Of a DNA stretch of 64,000 nt, positions 34,621-42,423 are shown piece by piece. Made by a program: the position numbers and the translations under genes. Numbering within the stretch: the first letter of the stretch is position 1; every line of letters begins with the position of its first letter. The notes beneath the pieces are model-generated. The model saw only the letters and a list, made by a program, of their open reading frames with translations, did not search any database and was not told the origin of the DNA. The stretch comes from JABFSM01 sp963762545. Its GTDB lineage: Bacteria > Gemmatimonadota > Gemmatimonadetes > Gemmatimonadales > GWC2-71-9. The stretch spans positions 868,001 through 932,000 of the forward strand of contig CAVXLC010000002.1 of NCBI GenBank assembly GCA_963762545.1, written 5' to 3'.

Positions 34621-35489
34621 GCCTCGCCGCCCTGCTCCAGCGCGCCGCGCAGCGACCCGCGCGGCTTCTTCTGGCGGGCGGCGAGGTGTCGATGCTCCGG
34701 GCCGCGGCGGCCCGCCTGGTGGCGTCGGGGGTCCCCTGGGTGGACGTGGTGGGGACCGGCGCCGTGCAGCCCGAGGGCCACTCCCGCCTCAACTCGGTCG
34801 CGCTGTTGCTGCGATCCCGCGAGCCGGACCGGGTGCACGACGGGATCCACGCCCTCGATCTGGCCGGGGATCCGGTGCGGTTCGCGTGCGGGCTGCTCGC
34901 CCTGGGAGACGTGGACGCCGTGGTCACGGGCCCCGGTGTCTGCTTCGAGGAGATCACCGAGGCGGTGGACTGGACCCTCGGCGCGCCGCTCGACGGTGGA
35001 GCGGTGCACGGCGCTTCCTGGCTGCTGCGGGCCGACGGCAGCCTGGTCGGGTTTGCCGACTGCGCGGTTCCCGGTGAGCAGCCTCCCGCCGAGCAGGCCC
35101 GGCTGGCGCGCGCGGTGGCCCATGCCCATGCGCGCCTGACCGAAGGGCCCCCGCGGGTCGCGTTTCTGGTCGGGCCGCCCCGGCGCGAGCCGAACCGCGC
35201 GGCGGCGGAAGCGGTAGACCGGCTCAAGGGCATCGCCCCCGGCATCATGGCCGAGGCGGATCCGGGGGCGAGGTTTCGCGGCGGGGCCGACGTTCTCATA
35301 TTTCCCAGTGGGACGGCGGGGCACCTGGCGGCGCGGGCCGTTCGCACGCTGGCCGGTGCGCTCCTCCTCGGGCCGCTCCTCCTGGGCCCGCCCGGCACCG
35401 TGGCCGGTGTGGCGGAAGATTCCGTGGTAGACGAGCTGGTCGGGACGGCCGCCCTGGCCGTCCTCGCAGCCGGCGCGGTGGCGACCTGA
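34617..35489 (+). CDS. Phosphate acetyl/butyryltransferase-like (Pta fold) protein, divergent
   Basis: Resembles the C-terminal domain of phosphotransacetylase: FACGLLALGDVDAVVTGP, FADCAVPGEQPPAEQARLA, GPPRVAFLV and DVLIFPSGTAGHLAARA follow the Pta order. It is short (290 residues against about 330), and the conserved CSVDD-type end is replaced by EDSVVDELVG. It could make or use an acyl phosphate, which would suit its place after coaD, but altered residues leave activity uncertain. GTG start overlapping coaD. Confidence 0.62.
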   Translation: MSLAALLQRAAQRPARLLLAGGEVSMLRAAAARLVASGVPWVDVVGTGAVQPEGHSRLNSVALLLRSREPDRVHDGIHALDLAGDPVRFACGLLALGDVDAVVTGPGVCFEEITEAVDWTLGAPLDGGAVHGASWLLRADGSLVGFADCAVPGEQPPAEQARLARAVAHAHARLTEGPPRVAFLVGPPRREPNRAAAEAVDRLKGIAPGIMAEADPGARFRGGADVLIFPSGTAGHLAARAVRTLAGALLLGPLLLGPPGTVAGVAEDSVVDELVGTAALAVLAAGAVAT

Positions 35490-35502
35490 GGGAGGAGATG
35501 GC

Positions 35503-35838
35503 ATGGGACTCACCAAACGCACCAACGCGGCCGGGGTAGCCATCCTGGAAATCGACGGCCAGCTCATCGTCGGCAATCGCCAGGAGCTCAAGACCCTGGT
35601 GCAGGAAGGCCTCGACCGCGGCGAGCGCAAATTCCTGATCGACTGCAGCCGGACCGGGTACATCGATTCCTCCGGGCTCGGCGCGCTGGTCACGCTCTCC
35701 AAGAAAGTGCGCGAGGCCAACGGCGACCTCCGCATCGCGGGACTCAACGAGGATCTCCGCGCCCTCTTCGAGCTCACCAAGCTCGACACCCTGTTCCACA
35801 TCGCGCCGTCGGCCGAAGAAGCGCTCGCCGGATTCTGA
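35503..35838 (+). CDS. STAS-domain anti-sigma factor antagonist
   Basis: RsbV/SpoIIAA-like protein of 111 residues. A single STAS domain with GYIDSSGLGALVTLSKKV, where the Ser pair (DSS) is the usual phosphorylation site. It has a strong ribosome site (GAGGGAGGAG). The following genes encode an RsbW-like kinase and a PP2C phosphatase with a GAF domain, so the three together form a partner-switching module in which phosphorylation of this protein frees or blocks a partner. Confidence 0.88.
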   Translation: MGLTKRTNAAGVAILEIDGQLIVGNRQELKTLVQEGLDRGERKFLIDCSRTGYIDSSGLGALVTLSKKVREANGDLRIAGLNEDLRALFELTKLDTLFHIAPSAEEALAGF

Positions 35839-35839
35839 C

Positions 35840-36313
35840 GTGGACGAAACCGCCGCCTCACCGCTTCGGCTCCGGGTCCGGCGCTCCGTGGATCGGGATG
35901 CCGACCACACCGTGTCGGTGGTCATCGAGGTCCCGGCCGACGTGCGGTTCGTGGAGGACGCCATCGAATTGATGGCGCGGCATTGCTTCGCCGGAGGCAC
36001 GCCGTGCCGGCGCACCAGCTTCCGGCTCCGGGTCCTCCTCGCGGAAGCGCTCACCAACAGCATTCTGTTCGGGGCGGGCGGGAACCCGTCGCGTTCGGTG
36101 CGGCTCGCCGCGGAAGTCACCGACGCCACCATCCGGCTGCAGGTCACCGACGACGGCCCCGGCTTCGACCCGCGCGAAGTGCCCGATCCCACCGTGCCCG
36201 ACGGGCTCGGCCGGCCGATCGGGCGCGGGCTCTTCCTGATCCGGAACCTGGCAGACCGGGTCGAATTCAACGAACAAGGAAACTCGATCTGGATGACGCT
36301 GCCGCGCTCCTGA
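35840..36313 (+). CDS. RsbW/SpoIIAB-like anti-sigma factor serine kinase (GHKL ATPase)
   Basis: A 157-residue ATP-binding protein. The N box is LLAEALTNSILFG (about residues 63-75), and the G1 box is VTDDGPGFDPRE (about 101-112), followed by GRGLFLIRNLADRVEF (G2). It presumably phosphorylates the STAS protein encoded 2 bases upstream and sequesters a target, classically a sigma factor. No sigma factor gene is in the window. GTG start. Confidence 0.85.
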   Translation: MDETAASPLRLRVRRSVDRDADHTVSVVIEVPADVRFVEDAIELMARHCFAGGTPCRRTSFRLRVLLAEALTNSILFGAGGNPSRSVRLAAEVTDATIRLQVTDDGPGFDPREVPDPTVPDGLGRPIGRGLFLIRNLADRVEFNEQGNSIWMTLPRS

Positions 36314-36357
36314 AGCGGCTGCATCCCGTCCTCGAGGCCATCGGAGGCGCATCCGAG

Positions 36358-37860
36358 GTGCGCCCGCGCCTCTGGCGCGCGCTCTCGGGGCGGCTGCGCG
36401 TGGTCCTCGGCGACGACCCGGGCTGGGCCCTCGACCTACCCGCCCAGGCCGGCGTGATCCAGACCCCCGACGGCGCGCGGTGGCTGGCCCGGGTCGAGCC
36501 GGAAACCGAGTTCTGGCTGGAGACCCTTCCCGGCCAGGGCGGCGAGGCGGTGCTGCGGCTGCTGGGCCTGTTCGTCCAGGCCGACCGGGAATCCAGCCAG
36601 CTCTCCCTCGAGCTGGCCACCCGGTACGAGGAGCTGGATCTCCTGTACACCATCAGCGAGGTGCTGGGCCACACGGTGCAGCTCACCGAGGCGGCCGAGA
36701 CCATCGTGCGCGCGGTGAGCGACGTGGTCGGCGCGAGCCGCGCCTCGATCGCGGTGCTCGATGAGGATACCCGGGTGCTGCACACCGTCGCCGCGCAGGG
36801 CTTCGACCCGCACAAGGCCGCCGACATTCCGCTCGACCATCCCGGCTCCATCGCGGCCCGCGTGGTGCGCGAGGCGCGCGCCCTCGTCGGCGTGGCCGAG
36901 CGGGGCTCCACCGCGCCCGAGGCCCGGGGCTATCGGGGCGGCGCCTACATGAGCGTGCCGATTTCCTATCAGCCGCCCGGGGGAGTGTCCCGCTGCATCG
37001 GGGTCATCAACCTCACCGATCGCCTGCATGGCGGCCGCTTCAGCGCCACCGACCTCAAGCTGGTGTCCGCCGCCGCCAATCAGATCGGCGCGGCCATCGA
37101 GCTGGCCCGGCTGGTGGCCAAGGAGCGGGAGCAGCAGCGGCTGCACGATGAGCTGGAGCTGGCCCACCACCTCCAGCTCTCGCTGTTGCCCGCCCCCTCG
37201 GTGCTCCAGGGAGACGCGGTGGTCGCGGTGCGCTGTCTTCCCGCCGAGCAGGTGGGCGGAGACTTCTACACCTTCAACCGCCTGGGCCTGGGGCTGGTCG
37301 GCGTGATGGTGGGCGACGTCTCCTCCCACGGATTTGCCGCCTCGCTGGTGATGGCCGCGGTGATGTCGGCCGCCGGCATCCATGCCTCCGGCGCCACCAC
37401 CCCGGACATCACCCTGTCCGAGCTGCGGGACAGCATCGCCGGCAAGCTCGCGTCGGCCGACACGTACCTCACCGTGTTCTACGGCATTCTCGATCCGGTT
37501 CACCGGCGGGTGACCTGGGCCAGCGCCGGCCATCCCTACGCGTTCCGCATTCCCGCCAGCGGCCCCCCCGAGCGGCTGGACGCGACCGCGCCCCCGCTCG
37601 GCCTCGCCGGCTCGACCGGAATCGGCATGCGCTCGCTGCCCTGGGAGACGGCCACCGACCTGCTCTGTCTCTGGACCGACGGCCTGGTGGATGCGGGCAA
37701 CGAGGCCGGCGAGCGCTACGGCGAGGCGCGGCTCCTGGCGGCGCTGTCGGAGCGGCGGGGCCTCGAGCCGGAGCGCATCGTGGCCGAGGTCCTGGCCGAC
37801 GCCGACGCCTTTGCCCCCCACCCCGGGGACGACCGCACGTTGCTCGTGCTCCGGCTCTAG
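36358..37860 (+). CDS. GAF-domain PP2C (SpoIIE/RsbU-type) serine phosphatase
   Basis: Dephosphorylates the STAS antagonist in response to a signal sensed by GAF. An N-terminal region of about 80 residues is unassigned. The GAF domain spans about residues 95-255 (YTISEVLGHTVQLTEAAETIVRAVSDVVGASRASIAVLDE). The PP2C domain has the metal ligands in VGGDFYTF, GDVSSHGFAASLVMA and DDRTLLVL (about 280-500). The start is uncertain: GTG 36358 has GGAGG 10 bases upstream. A longer form could start at CTG 36310, which overlaps the RsbW stop as CTGA. Confidence 0.87.
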   Translation: MRPRLWRALSGRLRVVLGDDPGWALDLPAQAGVIQTPDGARWLARVEPETEFWLETLPGQGGEAVLRLLGLFVQADRESSQLSLELATRYEELDLLYTISEVLGHTVQLTEAAETIVRAVSDVVGASRASIAVLDEDTRVLHTVAAQGFDPHKAADIPLDHPGSIAARVVREARALVGVAERGSTAPEARGYRGGAYMSVPISYQPPGGVSRCIGVINLTDRLHGGRFSATDLKLVSAAANQIGAAIELARLVAKEREQQRLHDELELAHHLQLSLLPAPSVLQGDAVVAVRCLPAEQVGGDFYTFNRLGLGLVGVMVGDVSSHGFAASLVMAAVMSAAGIHASGATTPDITLSELRDSIAGKLASADTYLTVFYGILDPVHRRVTWASAGHPYAFRIPASGPPERLDATAPPLGLAGSTGIGMRSLPWETATDLLCLWTDGLVDAGNEAGERYGEARLLAALSERRGLEPERIVAEVLADADAFAPHPGDDRTLLVLRL

Positions 37861-37864
37861 GGCC

Positions 37865-38668
37865 GTGCGCCCCCGGAAACGGTTCGGCCAGCACTTCCTC
37901 CATCATCGCGCCATTCTCGCGCACATCGCGGAGGCCCTGGGACCCGAGCCAGGCCAGCTGGTTCTGGAGATCGGCCCGGGGCAGGGCGCCCTCACCGAGG
38001 CATTGGTGGCGCGCGGCGCCCGCGTCGTGGCGATCGAGAAGGACCGCGATCTGGTGCCGGTGGTGCGGGCCCGCCTGCCGGAGGTCACGGTCGTCGAAGG
38101 CGACGCGCTCGAGCTCGACTGGCGCAGTGCGGCCGGGATCGGGCCCACCGACGACCTGCTGGTCACCGGCAACATTCCCTATAACATCACGACGCCGCTG
38201 CTCGACCGGGCCCTGGCGCCGCCGCGGCCCACCCGCATCGTCTTCCTGGTCCAGAAGGAAGTCGCCGAGCGCATCGCCGCCCGACCCGGCAGCAAGACCT
38301 ACGGCGCCCTGAGTGTCGGCGTGCAGGCGGTGGCACGGATCGAGAAGCTGTTCTCCGTGCCGGCCGGCGCCTTTCATCCGCCCCCCAGCGTGGACTCGGC
38401 CGTCATCCGGCTCACGCCGCTCGCCGAGCCGCTGGTGCGCGATGACGATCTGCCCCGCTTCCGGCGGCTGGTGGTAGGGTTGTTCGGGTTCCGGCGCAAG
38501 CAGCTGACCCGGGGACTCCGTGAGCTGACCGGGTGGCCGGTGGAGCCGGTGGAGCGCGCGATCCAGGCCGCAGGGCTGATCCCCGACCGCCGCGCGGAAA
38601 CGATTCCCCCGGAGGGGTTCGAGCGGCTGCTCCGGGCCCTCATTGACCGGGGCTGGAGAGGTGGATAG
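37865..38668 (+). CDS. rsmA: 16S rRNA (adenine1518/1519-N6)-dimethyltransferase RsmA/KsgA
   Basis: Dimethylates A1518 and A1519 of 16S rRNA. KRFGQHFLHHRAIL at the N-terminus, SAM-binding LEIGPGQGALTEAL (about residues 36-49), and the catalytic GNIPYNITTPLL (N-I-P-Y, about 104). The tail FGFRRKQLTRGLR is typical. 267 residues. GTG start 4 bases after the phosphatase stop. The gene's end carries the rex promoter. Confidence 0.95.
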   Translation: MRPRKRFGQHFLHHRAILAHIAEALGPEPGQLVLEIGPGQGALTEALVARGARVVAIEKDRDLVPVVRARLPEVTVVEGDALELDWRSAAGIGPTDDLLVTGNIPYNITTPLLDRALAPPRPTRIVFLVQKEVAERIAARPGSKTYGALSVGVQAVARIEKLFSVPAGAFHPPPSVDSAVIRLTPLAEPLVRDDDLPRFRRLVVGLFGFRRKQLTRGLRELTGWPVEPVERAIQAAGLIPDRRAETIPPEGFERLLRALIDRGWRGG

Positions 38669-38687
38669 CTTTGTGAAAACTTTCACA
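38643..38687 (+). promoter_or_regulatory. rex promoter with Rex operator (ROP)
   Basis: TTGACC (38643-38648), 17 bases, then TAGCTT (38666-38671) form a promoter inside the last codons and stop of ksgA. The operator TGTGAA-AACT-TTCACA (38672-38687) is a perfect 6-4-6 inverted repeat, the same layout as the published Streptomyces Rex site TGTGAA-N4-TTCACA. It covers the expected transcription start and ends 4 bases before the rex ATG, so Rex binding should block its own transcription. Confidence 0.85.
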
Positions 38688-38691
38688 TATC

Positions 38692-39312
38692 ATGCGCAAG
38701 ATCGCCGAGTCAACCGTCCGCCGTCTGTCGCTCTACCTGCGATTCCTCGAAGAGTTCGAGGAGCAGGGGGCGAAGACCGTCAGTTCCGAGGCGCTGGCCG
38801 CCCGGGGCGGGACGACCTCCGCGCAGGTCCGGAAGGATTTGTCGTTCTTCGGCTCCTTCGGGAAACGCGGGCTGGGCTATCTGGTGCCGGCGCTCAAGAC
38901 CCGGCTCAGCGAAATCCTCGGCCTGACCCGCCGCTACCGGGTGATCGTGGTCGGGGCGGGGAAGATCGGGAGCGCGCTGGTGCAATACGGCGGGTTCCGG
39001 GCTCGGGGGTTCGATCTGGTGTCCATCTACGACAACGACCCCAAGAAGATCGGCAAGCAGTGGGACGCGCTGGTGGTGCGCGATGTGGCCCAGCTCGAGA
39101 AGGACCTGCACCAGCACCGCGCCGACATCGCCGCGGTGGTCACGCCGGCCGACTCGGCGCAGCAGGTGGCCGACCGGCTGGTCAAGTGCGGGGTCACCGC
39201 GATCCTCAATTTCGCCCCGGCGCAATTGCAGGTGCCGGACCACGTGACGGTGAAGACGGTGAACCTGGTGCTGGAGCTGGAGGCGCTGTCGTACATCCTG
39301 GCGAATCGCTAG
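38692..39312 (+). CDS. rex: Redox-sensing transcriptional repressor Rex
   Basis: Senses the NADH/NAD+ ratio and represses respiratory or fermentative genes when NADH is low. The N-terminal winged helix has TVRRLSLYLRFLEEFEEQG, SAQVRKDLSFFGSFGKRGLGY (residues 5-66), and the Rossmann domain has VVGAGKIGSALVQYGGF (about 85-101). The C-terminal domain-swap helix (LVLELEALSYILANR) is present. 206 residues. It is likely autoregulated by the operator right before it. Other Rex targets were not found in the window. Confidence 0.96.
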   Translation: MRKIAESTVRRLSLYLRFLEEFEEQGAKTVSSEALAARGGTTSAQVRKDLSFFGSFGKRGLGYLVPALKTRLSEILGLTRRYRVIVVGAGKIGSALVQYGGFRARGFDLVSIYDNDPKKIGKQWDALVVRDVAQLEKDLHQHRADIAAVVTPADSAQQVADRLVKCGVTAILNFAPAQLQVPDHVTVKTVNLVLELEALSYILANR

Positions 39313-39373
39313 CGGGCGAGGAGGCGAAGCGGTGAAGGCGGTTCCCCGCTAGGTGATGCCGCAGGTCCCCCGT

Positions 39374-39379
39374 TAGTTT
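39374..39379 (+). promoter_or_regulatory. -10 element TAGTTT for a leaderless arcA transcript
   Basis: TAGTTT is followed by 8 pyrimidine-rich bases and the ATG at 39388. The string closely resembles the hrcA start region (TAGATT then a TCCTGTT-like spacer). No ribosome site is present. Confidence 0.45.
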
Positions 39380-39387
39380 CCCTGTTC

Positions 39388-40614
39388 ATGCCCCCCGTCA
39401 ACATCACGTCCGAAATCGGCCCGCTCGAGGCGGTGCTGGTGCATACGCCGGGGCTCGAGCTCGAGGCGGTCACGCCGGGCAACCGCGAGGACTATCTCTA
39501 CGACGACCTGATCGGTCTCGAGGTCTCCGCGCGCGAGCATGCCCGCCTCACGGCGGTGCTGGAACGCTTTGCCGCGGTGCACGAGATCAGCGATCTGCTG
39601 ACCGAGGTCCTGGCGCGTCCCGAGGCCCGGGAATACCTGATCTCCCGTACCATGGACGTGGTGCCCTCCGAGCCGCTGGCCCAGCAGCTTTCCCGGCTGC
39701 CCCCCCGCGCCATCGTCAAGATGCTGATCGAGGGCACCGAGGAAGTGCCGGGGCCCATCGCGACCGCGCTCAATGAAACCGGGTTCGTGCTTCCGCCGCT
39801 GCCCAATCTCTTCTTTCCCCGCGACATCGGGATGGTGGTGGGCAGCCACGCGGTGGTGGGCTCGATGCGCTACGGGATCCGGTGGACCGAAGAGCTGCTG
39901 ATCAAAACGCTCTTCGCCTTTCACCCCGCGCTCGCCAATGCCGGAATCCTCTATGACGGCTCCGAGGAGCGGCGCAGCAACTACACCCTGGAGGGCGGGG
40001 ACGTTCACGTCCTCCGCGACGACCTGCTGCTGGTCGGCTTCAGCGAACGCTCCTCGCCCGGCGCGCTGGACCAGCTCTCCGACTCGGTGTTCGAGAAGGC
40101 CGGGATCAAGGACGTGATCGTGGTGGTGATGCCGTCCAACCCCACGGCCATCCACCTCGATATGCTCTTCACCCACCTCGACCGCGGCCTGTGCGCGGTC
40201 TATCCGCCGGCCTTCGTGGGGCCGGAGCGCCTGACCATCCTGCACCGCCGCCACGGCGAGACCGGCGTGCGGGAGCTGCCGGATATCTTCTCCGCGCTGG
40301 CCCAGGTGGCGCTGCCGATGGAGCCGGTGCTCGCGGGCGGGACCCGCCGGCTCTCCCAGGAGCGGGAGCAGTGGGCCTCGGGCTGCAATTTCCTCGCGAC
40401 CGCGCCCGGGGTGATCGTGAGCTACGCGCGCAACGAAGAGACCCTGCGCCAGCTCGAGCTCGCCGGGTTCGGCATCACGCCGAGCGCCGAGTTTCTGGCC
40501 GAGCGCAACCTCCCCAGCGGGCGCACCGCCATCACCATCGAAGGCGGCGAGCTGGTGCGCGGCGGGGGCGGCCCCCGCTGCATGACCCTTCCCGTCCGCC
40601 GGGGCGAGGCGTGA
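39388..40614 (+). CDS. arcA: Arginine deiminase
   Basis: Converts arginine to citrulline and ammonia. Catalytic elements: NLFFPRDIG (Asp), LEGGDVHVL (E-G-G-D), HLDMLFTHLD (His), and the nucleophile Cys in GGGPRCMTLP near the C-terminus (about residue 401). 408 residues, standard for ArcA. The usual partners arcB (ornithine carbamoyltransferase) and arcC (carbamate kinase) are not adjacent. The stop overlaps the exonuclease GTG, so it may have been recruited for nitrogen release or acid tolerance rather than ATP production; that is inference. Confidence 0.94.
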   Translation: MPPVNITSEIGPLEAVLVHTPGLELEAVTPGNREDYLYDDLIGLEVSAREHARLTAVLERFAAVHEISDLLTEVLARPEAREYLISRTMDVVPSEPLAQQLSRLPPRAIVKMLIEGTEEVPGPIATALNETGFVLPPLPNLFFPRDIGMVVGSHAVVGSMRYGIRWTEELLIKTLFAFHPALANAGILYDGSEERRSNYTLEGGDVHVLRDDLLLVGFSERSSPGALDQLSDSVFEKAGIKDVIVVVMPSNPTAIHLDMLFTHLDRGLCAVYPPAFVGPERLTILHRRHGETGVRELPDIFSALAQVALPMEPVLAGGTRRLSQEREQWASGCNFLATAPGVIVSYARNEETLRQLELAGFGITPSAEFLAERNLPSGRTAITIEGGELVRGGGGPRCMTLPVRRGEA

Positions 40615-41453
40615 CCGGCCTCGCCGCCCTCCCCGCGTCGACCCTGGTGGAGCGGGCGCTGCTCGCGATGGCCGATGGGGCACGCCAGGCCGAATGGCTC
40701 GCCACCCATGTGATGGGACTCCGCCACGCGCCCAGCGTCGTCGCCGAGCGCCTCTCGGCGGCGCTCCTGGGGGCGGACCCGCGGGTCCACCGGCTGGCCG
40801 ACGGCTCCTGGAGCCTGGTCGCGGCGGCCCGCGGCGTTCCCCTGCTCGAGGAATGCGCCTTTGCGGTGGTGGACGTCGAGACCACCGGCATGAGCTCGAG
40901 ACTGGACGACCGGATCACCGAGATCGCGGTGGTGCTGGTCTGCGGGGAGCGGCGCGAGCTGGTCTTCGAGTCGCTCATCAATCCGGGGCGGCCGATTCCG
41001 GGGTTCATCAGCTCCGTCACCGGCATTACGGACCACATGGTGCGCGCCGCCCCCCGGTTCGAGGAGGTATGCGACCGGGTGCTCGACGCCCTCTCCGGCC
41101 GGATCTTCGTGGGGCACAATGTCCGGTTCGACTGGGGGTTCGTCTCGTCGGAGCTTCGGCGGGCTCGGGACATGCGGCTGGACGGCCCGCGGCTCTGCAC
41201 CGTCAGGCTCGCCCGGCGCCTGGTTCCCTCGGCCCAGTCGTGCTCGCTGGGTGCGCTCTCCTATCATTTCGACTTCCAGAACCCCGCCCGGCACCGCGCC
41301 GCCGGCGATGCGCTGGTCACCGCGCAGCTGCTCCACCGGCTGGTCGGGCTGGCCCGGGAAACCGGGGCTCGAACCCTGTCCGACCTCGAGGTGCTCCAAG
41401 GGCCGCAGCGCCGCGCCAAGAAGTCCAAGAAGAAGCCCAAGCCTGCGGAATAG
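40611..41453 (+). CDS. DEDDh 3'-5' exonuclease (DNA polymerase III epsilon-like)
   Basis: The N-terminal 75 residues look like a small winged-helix segment (AERLSAALLGADPRVHRLADGSWSL). The exonuclease domain has Exo I FAVVDVETTG (about residues 85-94), Exo II VGHNVRFDWGF (about 165) and Exo III HRAAGDA (about 227-233). A Lys-rich tail ends the protein (KKSKKKPKPAE). 280 residues. It may be a UvrC-associated or proofreading-like exonuclease; the proper partner is unknown. GTG start coupled to arcA. Confidence 0.85.
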   Translation: MTGLAALPASTLVERALLAMADGARQAEWLATHVMGLRHAPSVVAERLSAALLGADPRVHRLADGSWSLVAAARGVPLLEECAFAVVDVETTGMSSRLDDRITEIAVVLVCGERRELVFESLINPGRPIPGFISSVTGITDHMVRAAPRFEEVCDRVLDALSGRIFVGHNVRFDWGFVSSELRRARDMRLDGPRLCTVRLARRLVPSAQSCSLGALSYHFDFQNPARHRAAGDALVTAQLLHRLVGLARETGARTLSDLEVLQGPQRRAKKSKKKPKPAE

Positions 41454-41464
41454 CCCAAGTCATC

Positions 41465-42409
41465 ATGTCTCTTATCCACACTTTTCAGCTCGGGACCTTT
41501 CGCTGTCACGCTCTCGAGGCTGGTATACAACGACTTGACGGTGGCGCCATGTTCGGCGTCGTGCCCAAGCCACTCTGGTCCAAGCGGGTCATGCCGGACG
41601 ACCGGAATCGCATCCCCCTGGCCATGCGATGCCTGCTGGTCGAGCATCCCGATGGCTTGGTGCTCATCGACTCCGGCCTCGGCAACAAGGAGGACGCGAA
41701 GTTCCGGGAGATCTACGGGATCAGCAACGCCGGACCGGATGGACGGACTCAGCTCGAGGCGGCCCTCGCCGAAGCGGGCTACGCCACCGACGACGTGCGC
41801 TGGGTGGTCAACACCCACCTTCATTTCGACCATGCGGGGGGGAATACCTGGCTGGACGGGGAGACGGGAAGCCTGGAAGACGGGACGTCCTCAGCTCCCG
41901 TCAGACCGTCCTCCCGTCCTTCCGTCCGTCTGACCTTCCCCAATGCCACGTACCACGTCCAGGCCGGCGACCTCGACTTCGCCCGGCACTCCAACGAGCG
42001 GACCCGGGCCTCCTACCTTCCCCACAATTACGAGCCGGTGGCCCAGGCGGGGCGGTGGGAGCTGCTGAATGGAGATGTGGAGGTGCTGCCAGGGATCTCG
42101 GTTCGGCTGATCCCGGGCCACGTGCCGTTTCTCCAAGGCGTGGTGGTGGAGAGTGACGGGGAAACCCTGTTCTATCTGGCCGATCTGATACCCACCCGGC
42201 ACCACCTCCCGCTTCCCTGGATCATGGGCTACGATGTGGAGCCGTTGCGCACCCTCGAATCGAAGCGCAGGGTGATCCGCGCTGCGCTGGACCGGGGCTG
42301 GTGGCTCTTCTTCGAGCACGACCCCGACGTGGTGATGGCTCGACTCAGTGAAGGCGAGAAGGGGCCCGAGGTCGTCGCGCGGGTACCCGCGCCCACGTCG
42401 ACACCGTAG
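41465..42409 (+). CDS. Metallo-beta-lactamase-fold hydrolase with inserted repeat segment
   Basis: 314 residues. The metal motif is NTHLHFDHAGG (H-x-H-x-D-H, about residues 117-127), with other ligands in LIPGHVPFLQG (His) and YLADLIP (Asp). It resembles the quorum-quenching lactonase/glyoxalase II-like branch. Between the metal motif and the next strand (FPNATYHVQ) is an insertion of about 22 residues, rich in Ser/Pro/Arg, encoded by a low-complexity CCGTC-type region. Cytoplasmic, substrate unknown. ATG start 11 bases after the exonuclease gene. Confidence 0.82.
   Translation: MSLIHTFQLGTFRCHALEAGIQRLDGGAMFGVVPKPLWSKRVMPDDRNRIPLAMRCLLVEHPDGLVLIDSGLGNKEDAKFREIYGISNAGPDGRTQLEAALAEAGYATDDVRWVVNTHLHFDHAGGNTWLDGETGSLEDGTSSAPVRPSSRPSVRLTFPNATYHVQAGDLDFARHSNERTRASYLPHNYEPVAQAGRWELLNGDVEVLPGISVRLIPGHVPFLQGVVVESDGETLFYLADLIPTRHHLPLPWIMGYDVEPLRTLESKRRVIRAALDRGWWLFFEHDPDVVMARLSEGEKGPEVVARVPAPTSTP
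41879..41934 (+). repeat. Low-complexity CCGTC-rich segment with inverted repeats inside the MBL gene
   Basis: GACGGGA with TCCCGTC form one inverted pair. GTCAGAC (41900-41906) and GTCTGAC (41928-41934) form another. Several CCGTC/CCGTCC words occur between. The segment encodes the insertion described for the MBL-fold protein and looks unlike the surrounding codons. Confidence 0.65.
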
Positions 42410-42423
42410 TCCCGGGAGGAACC

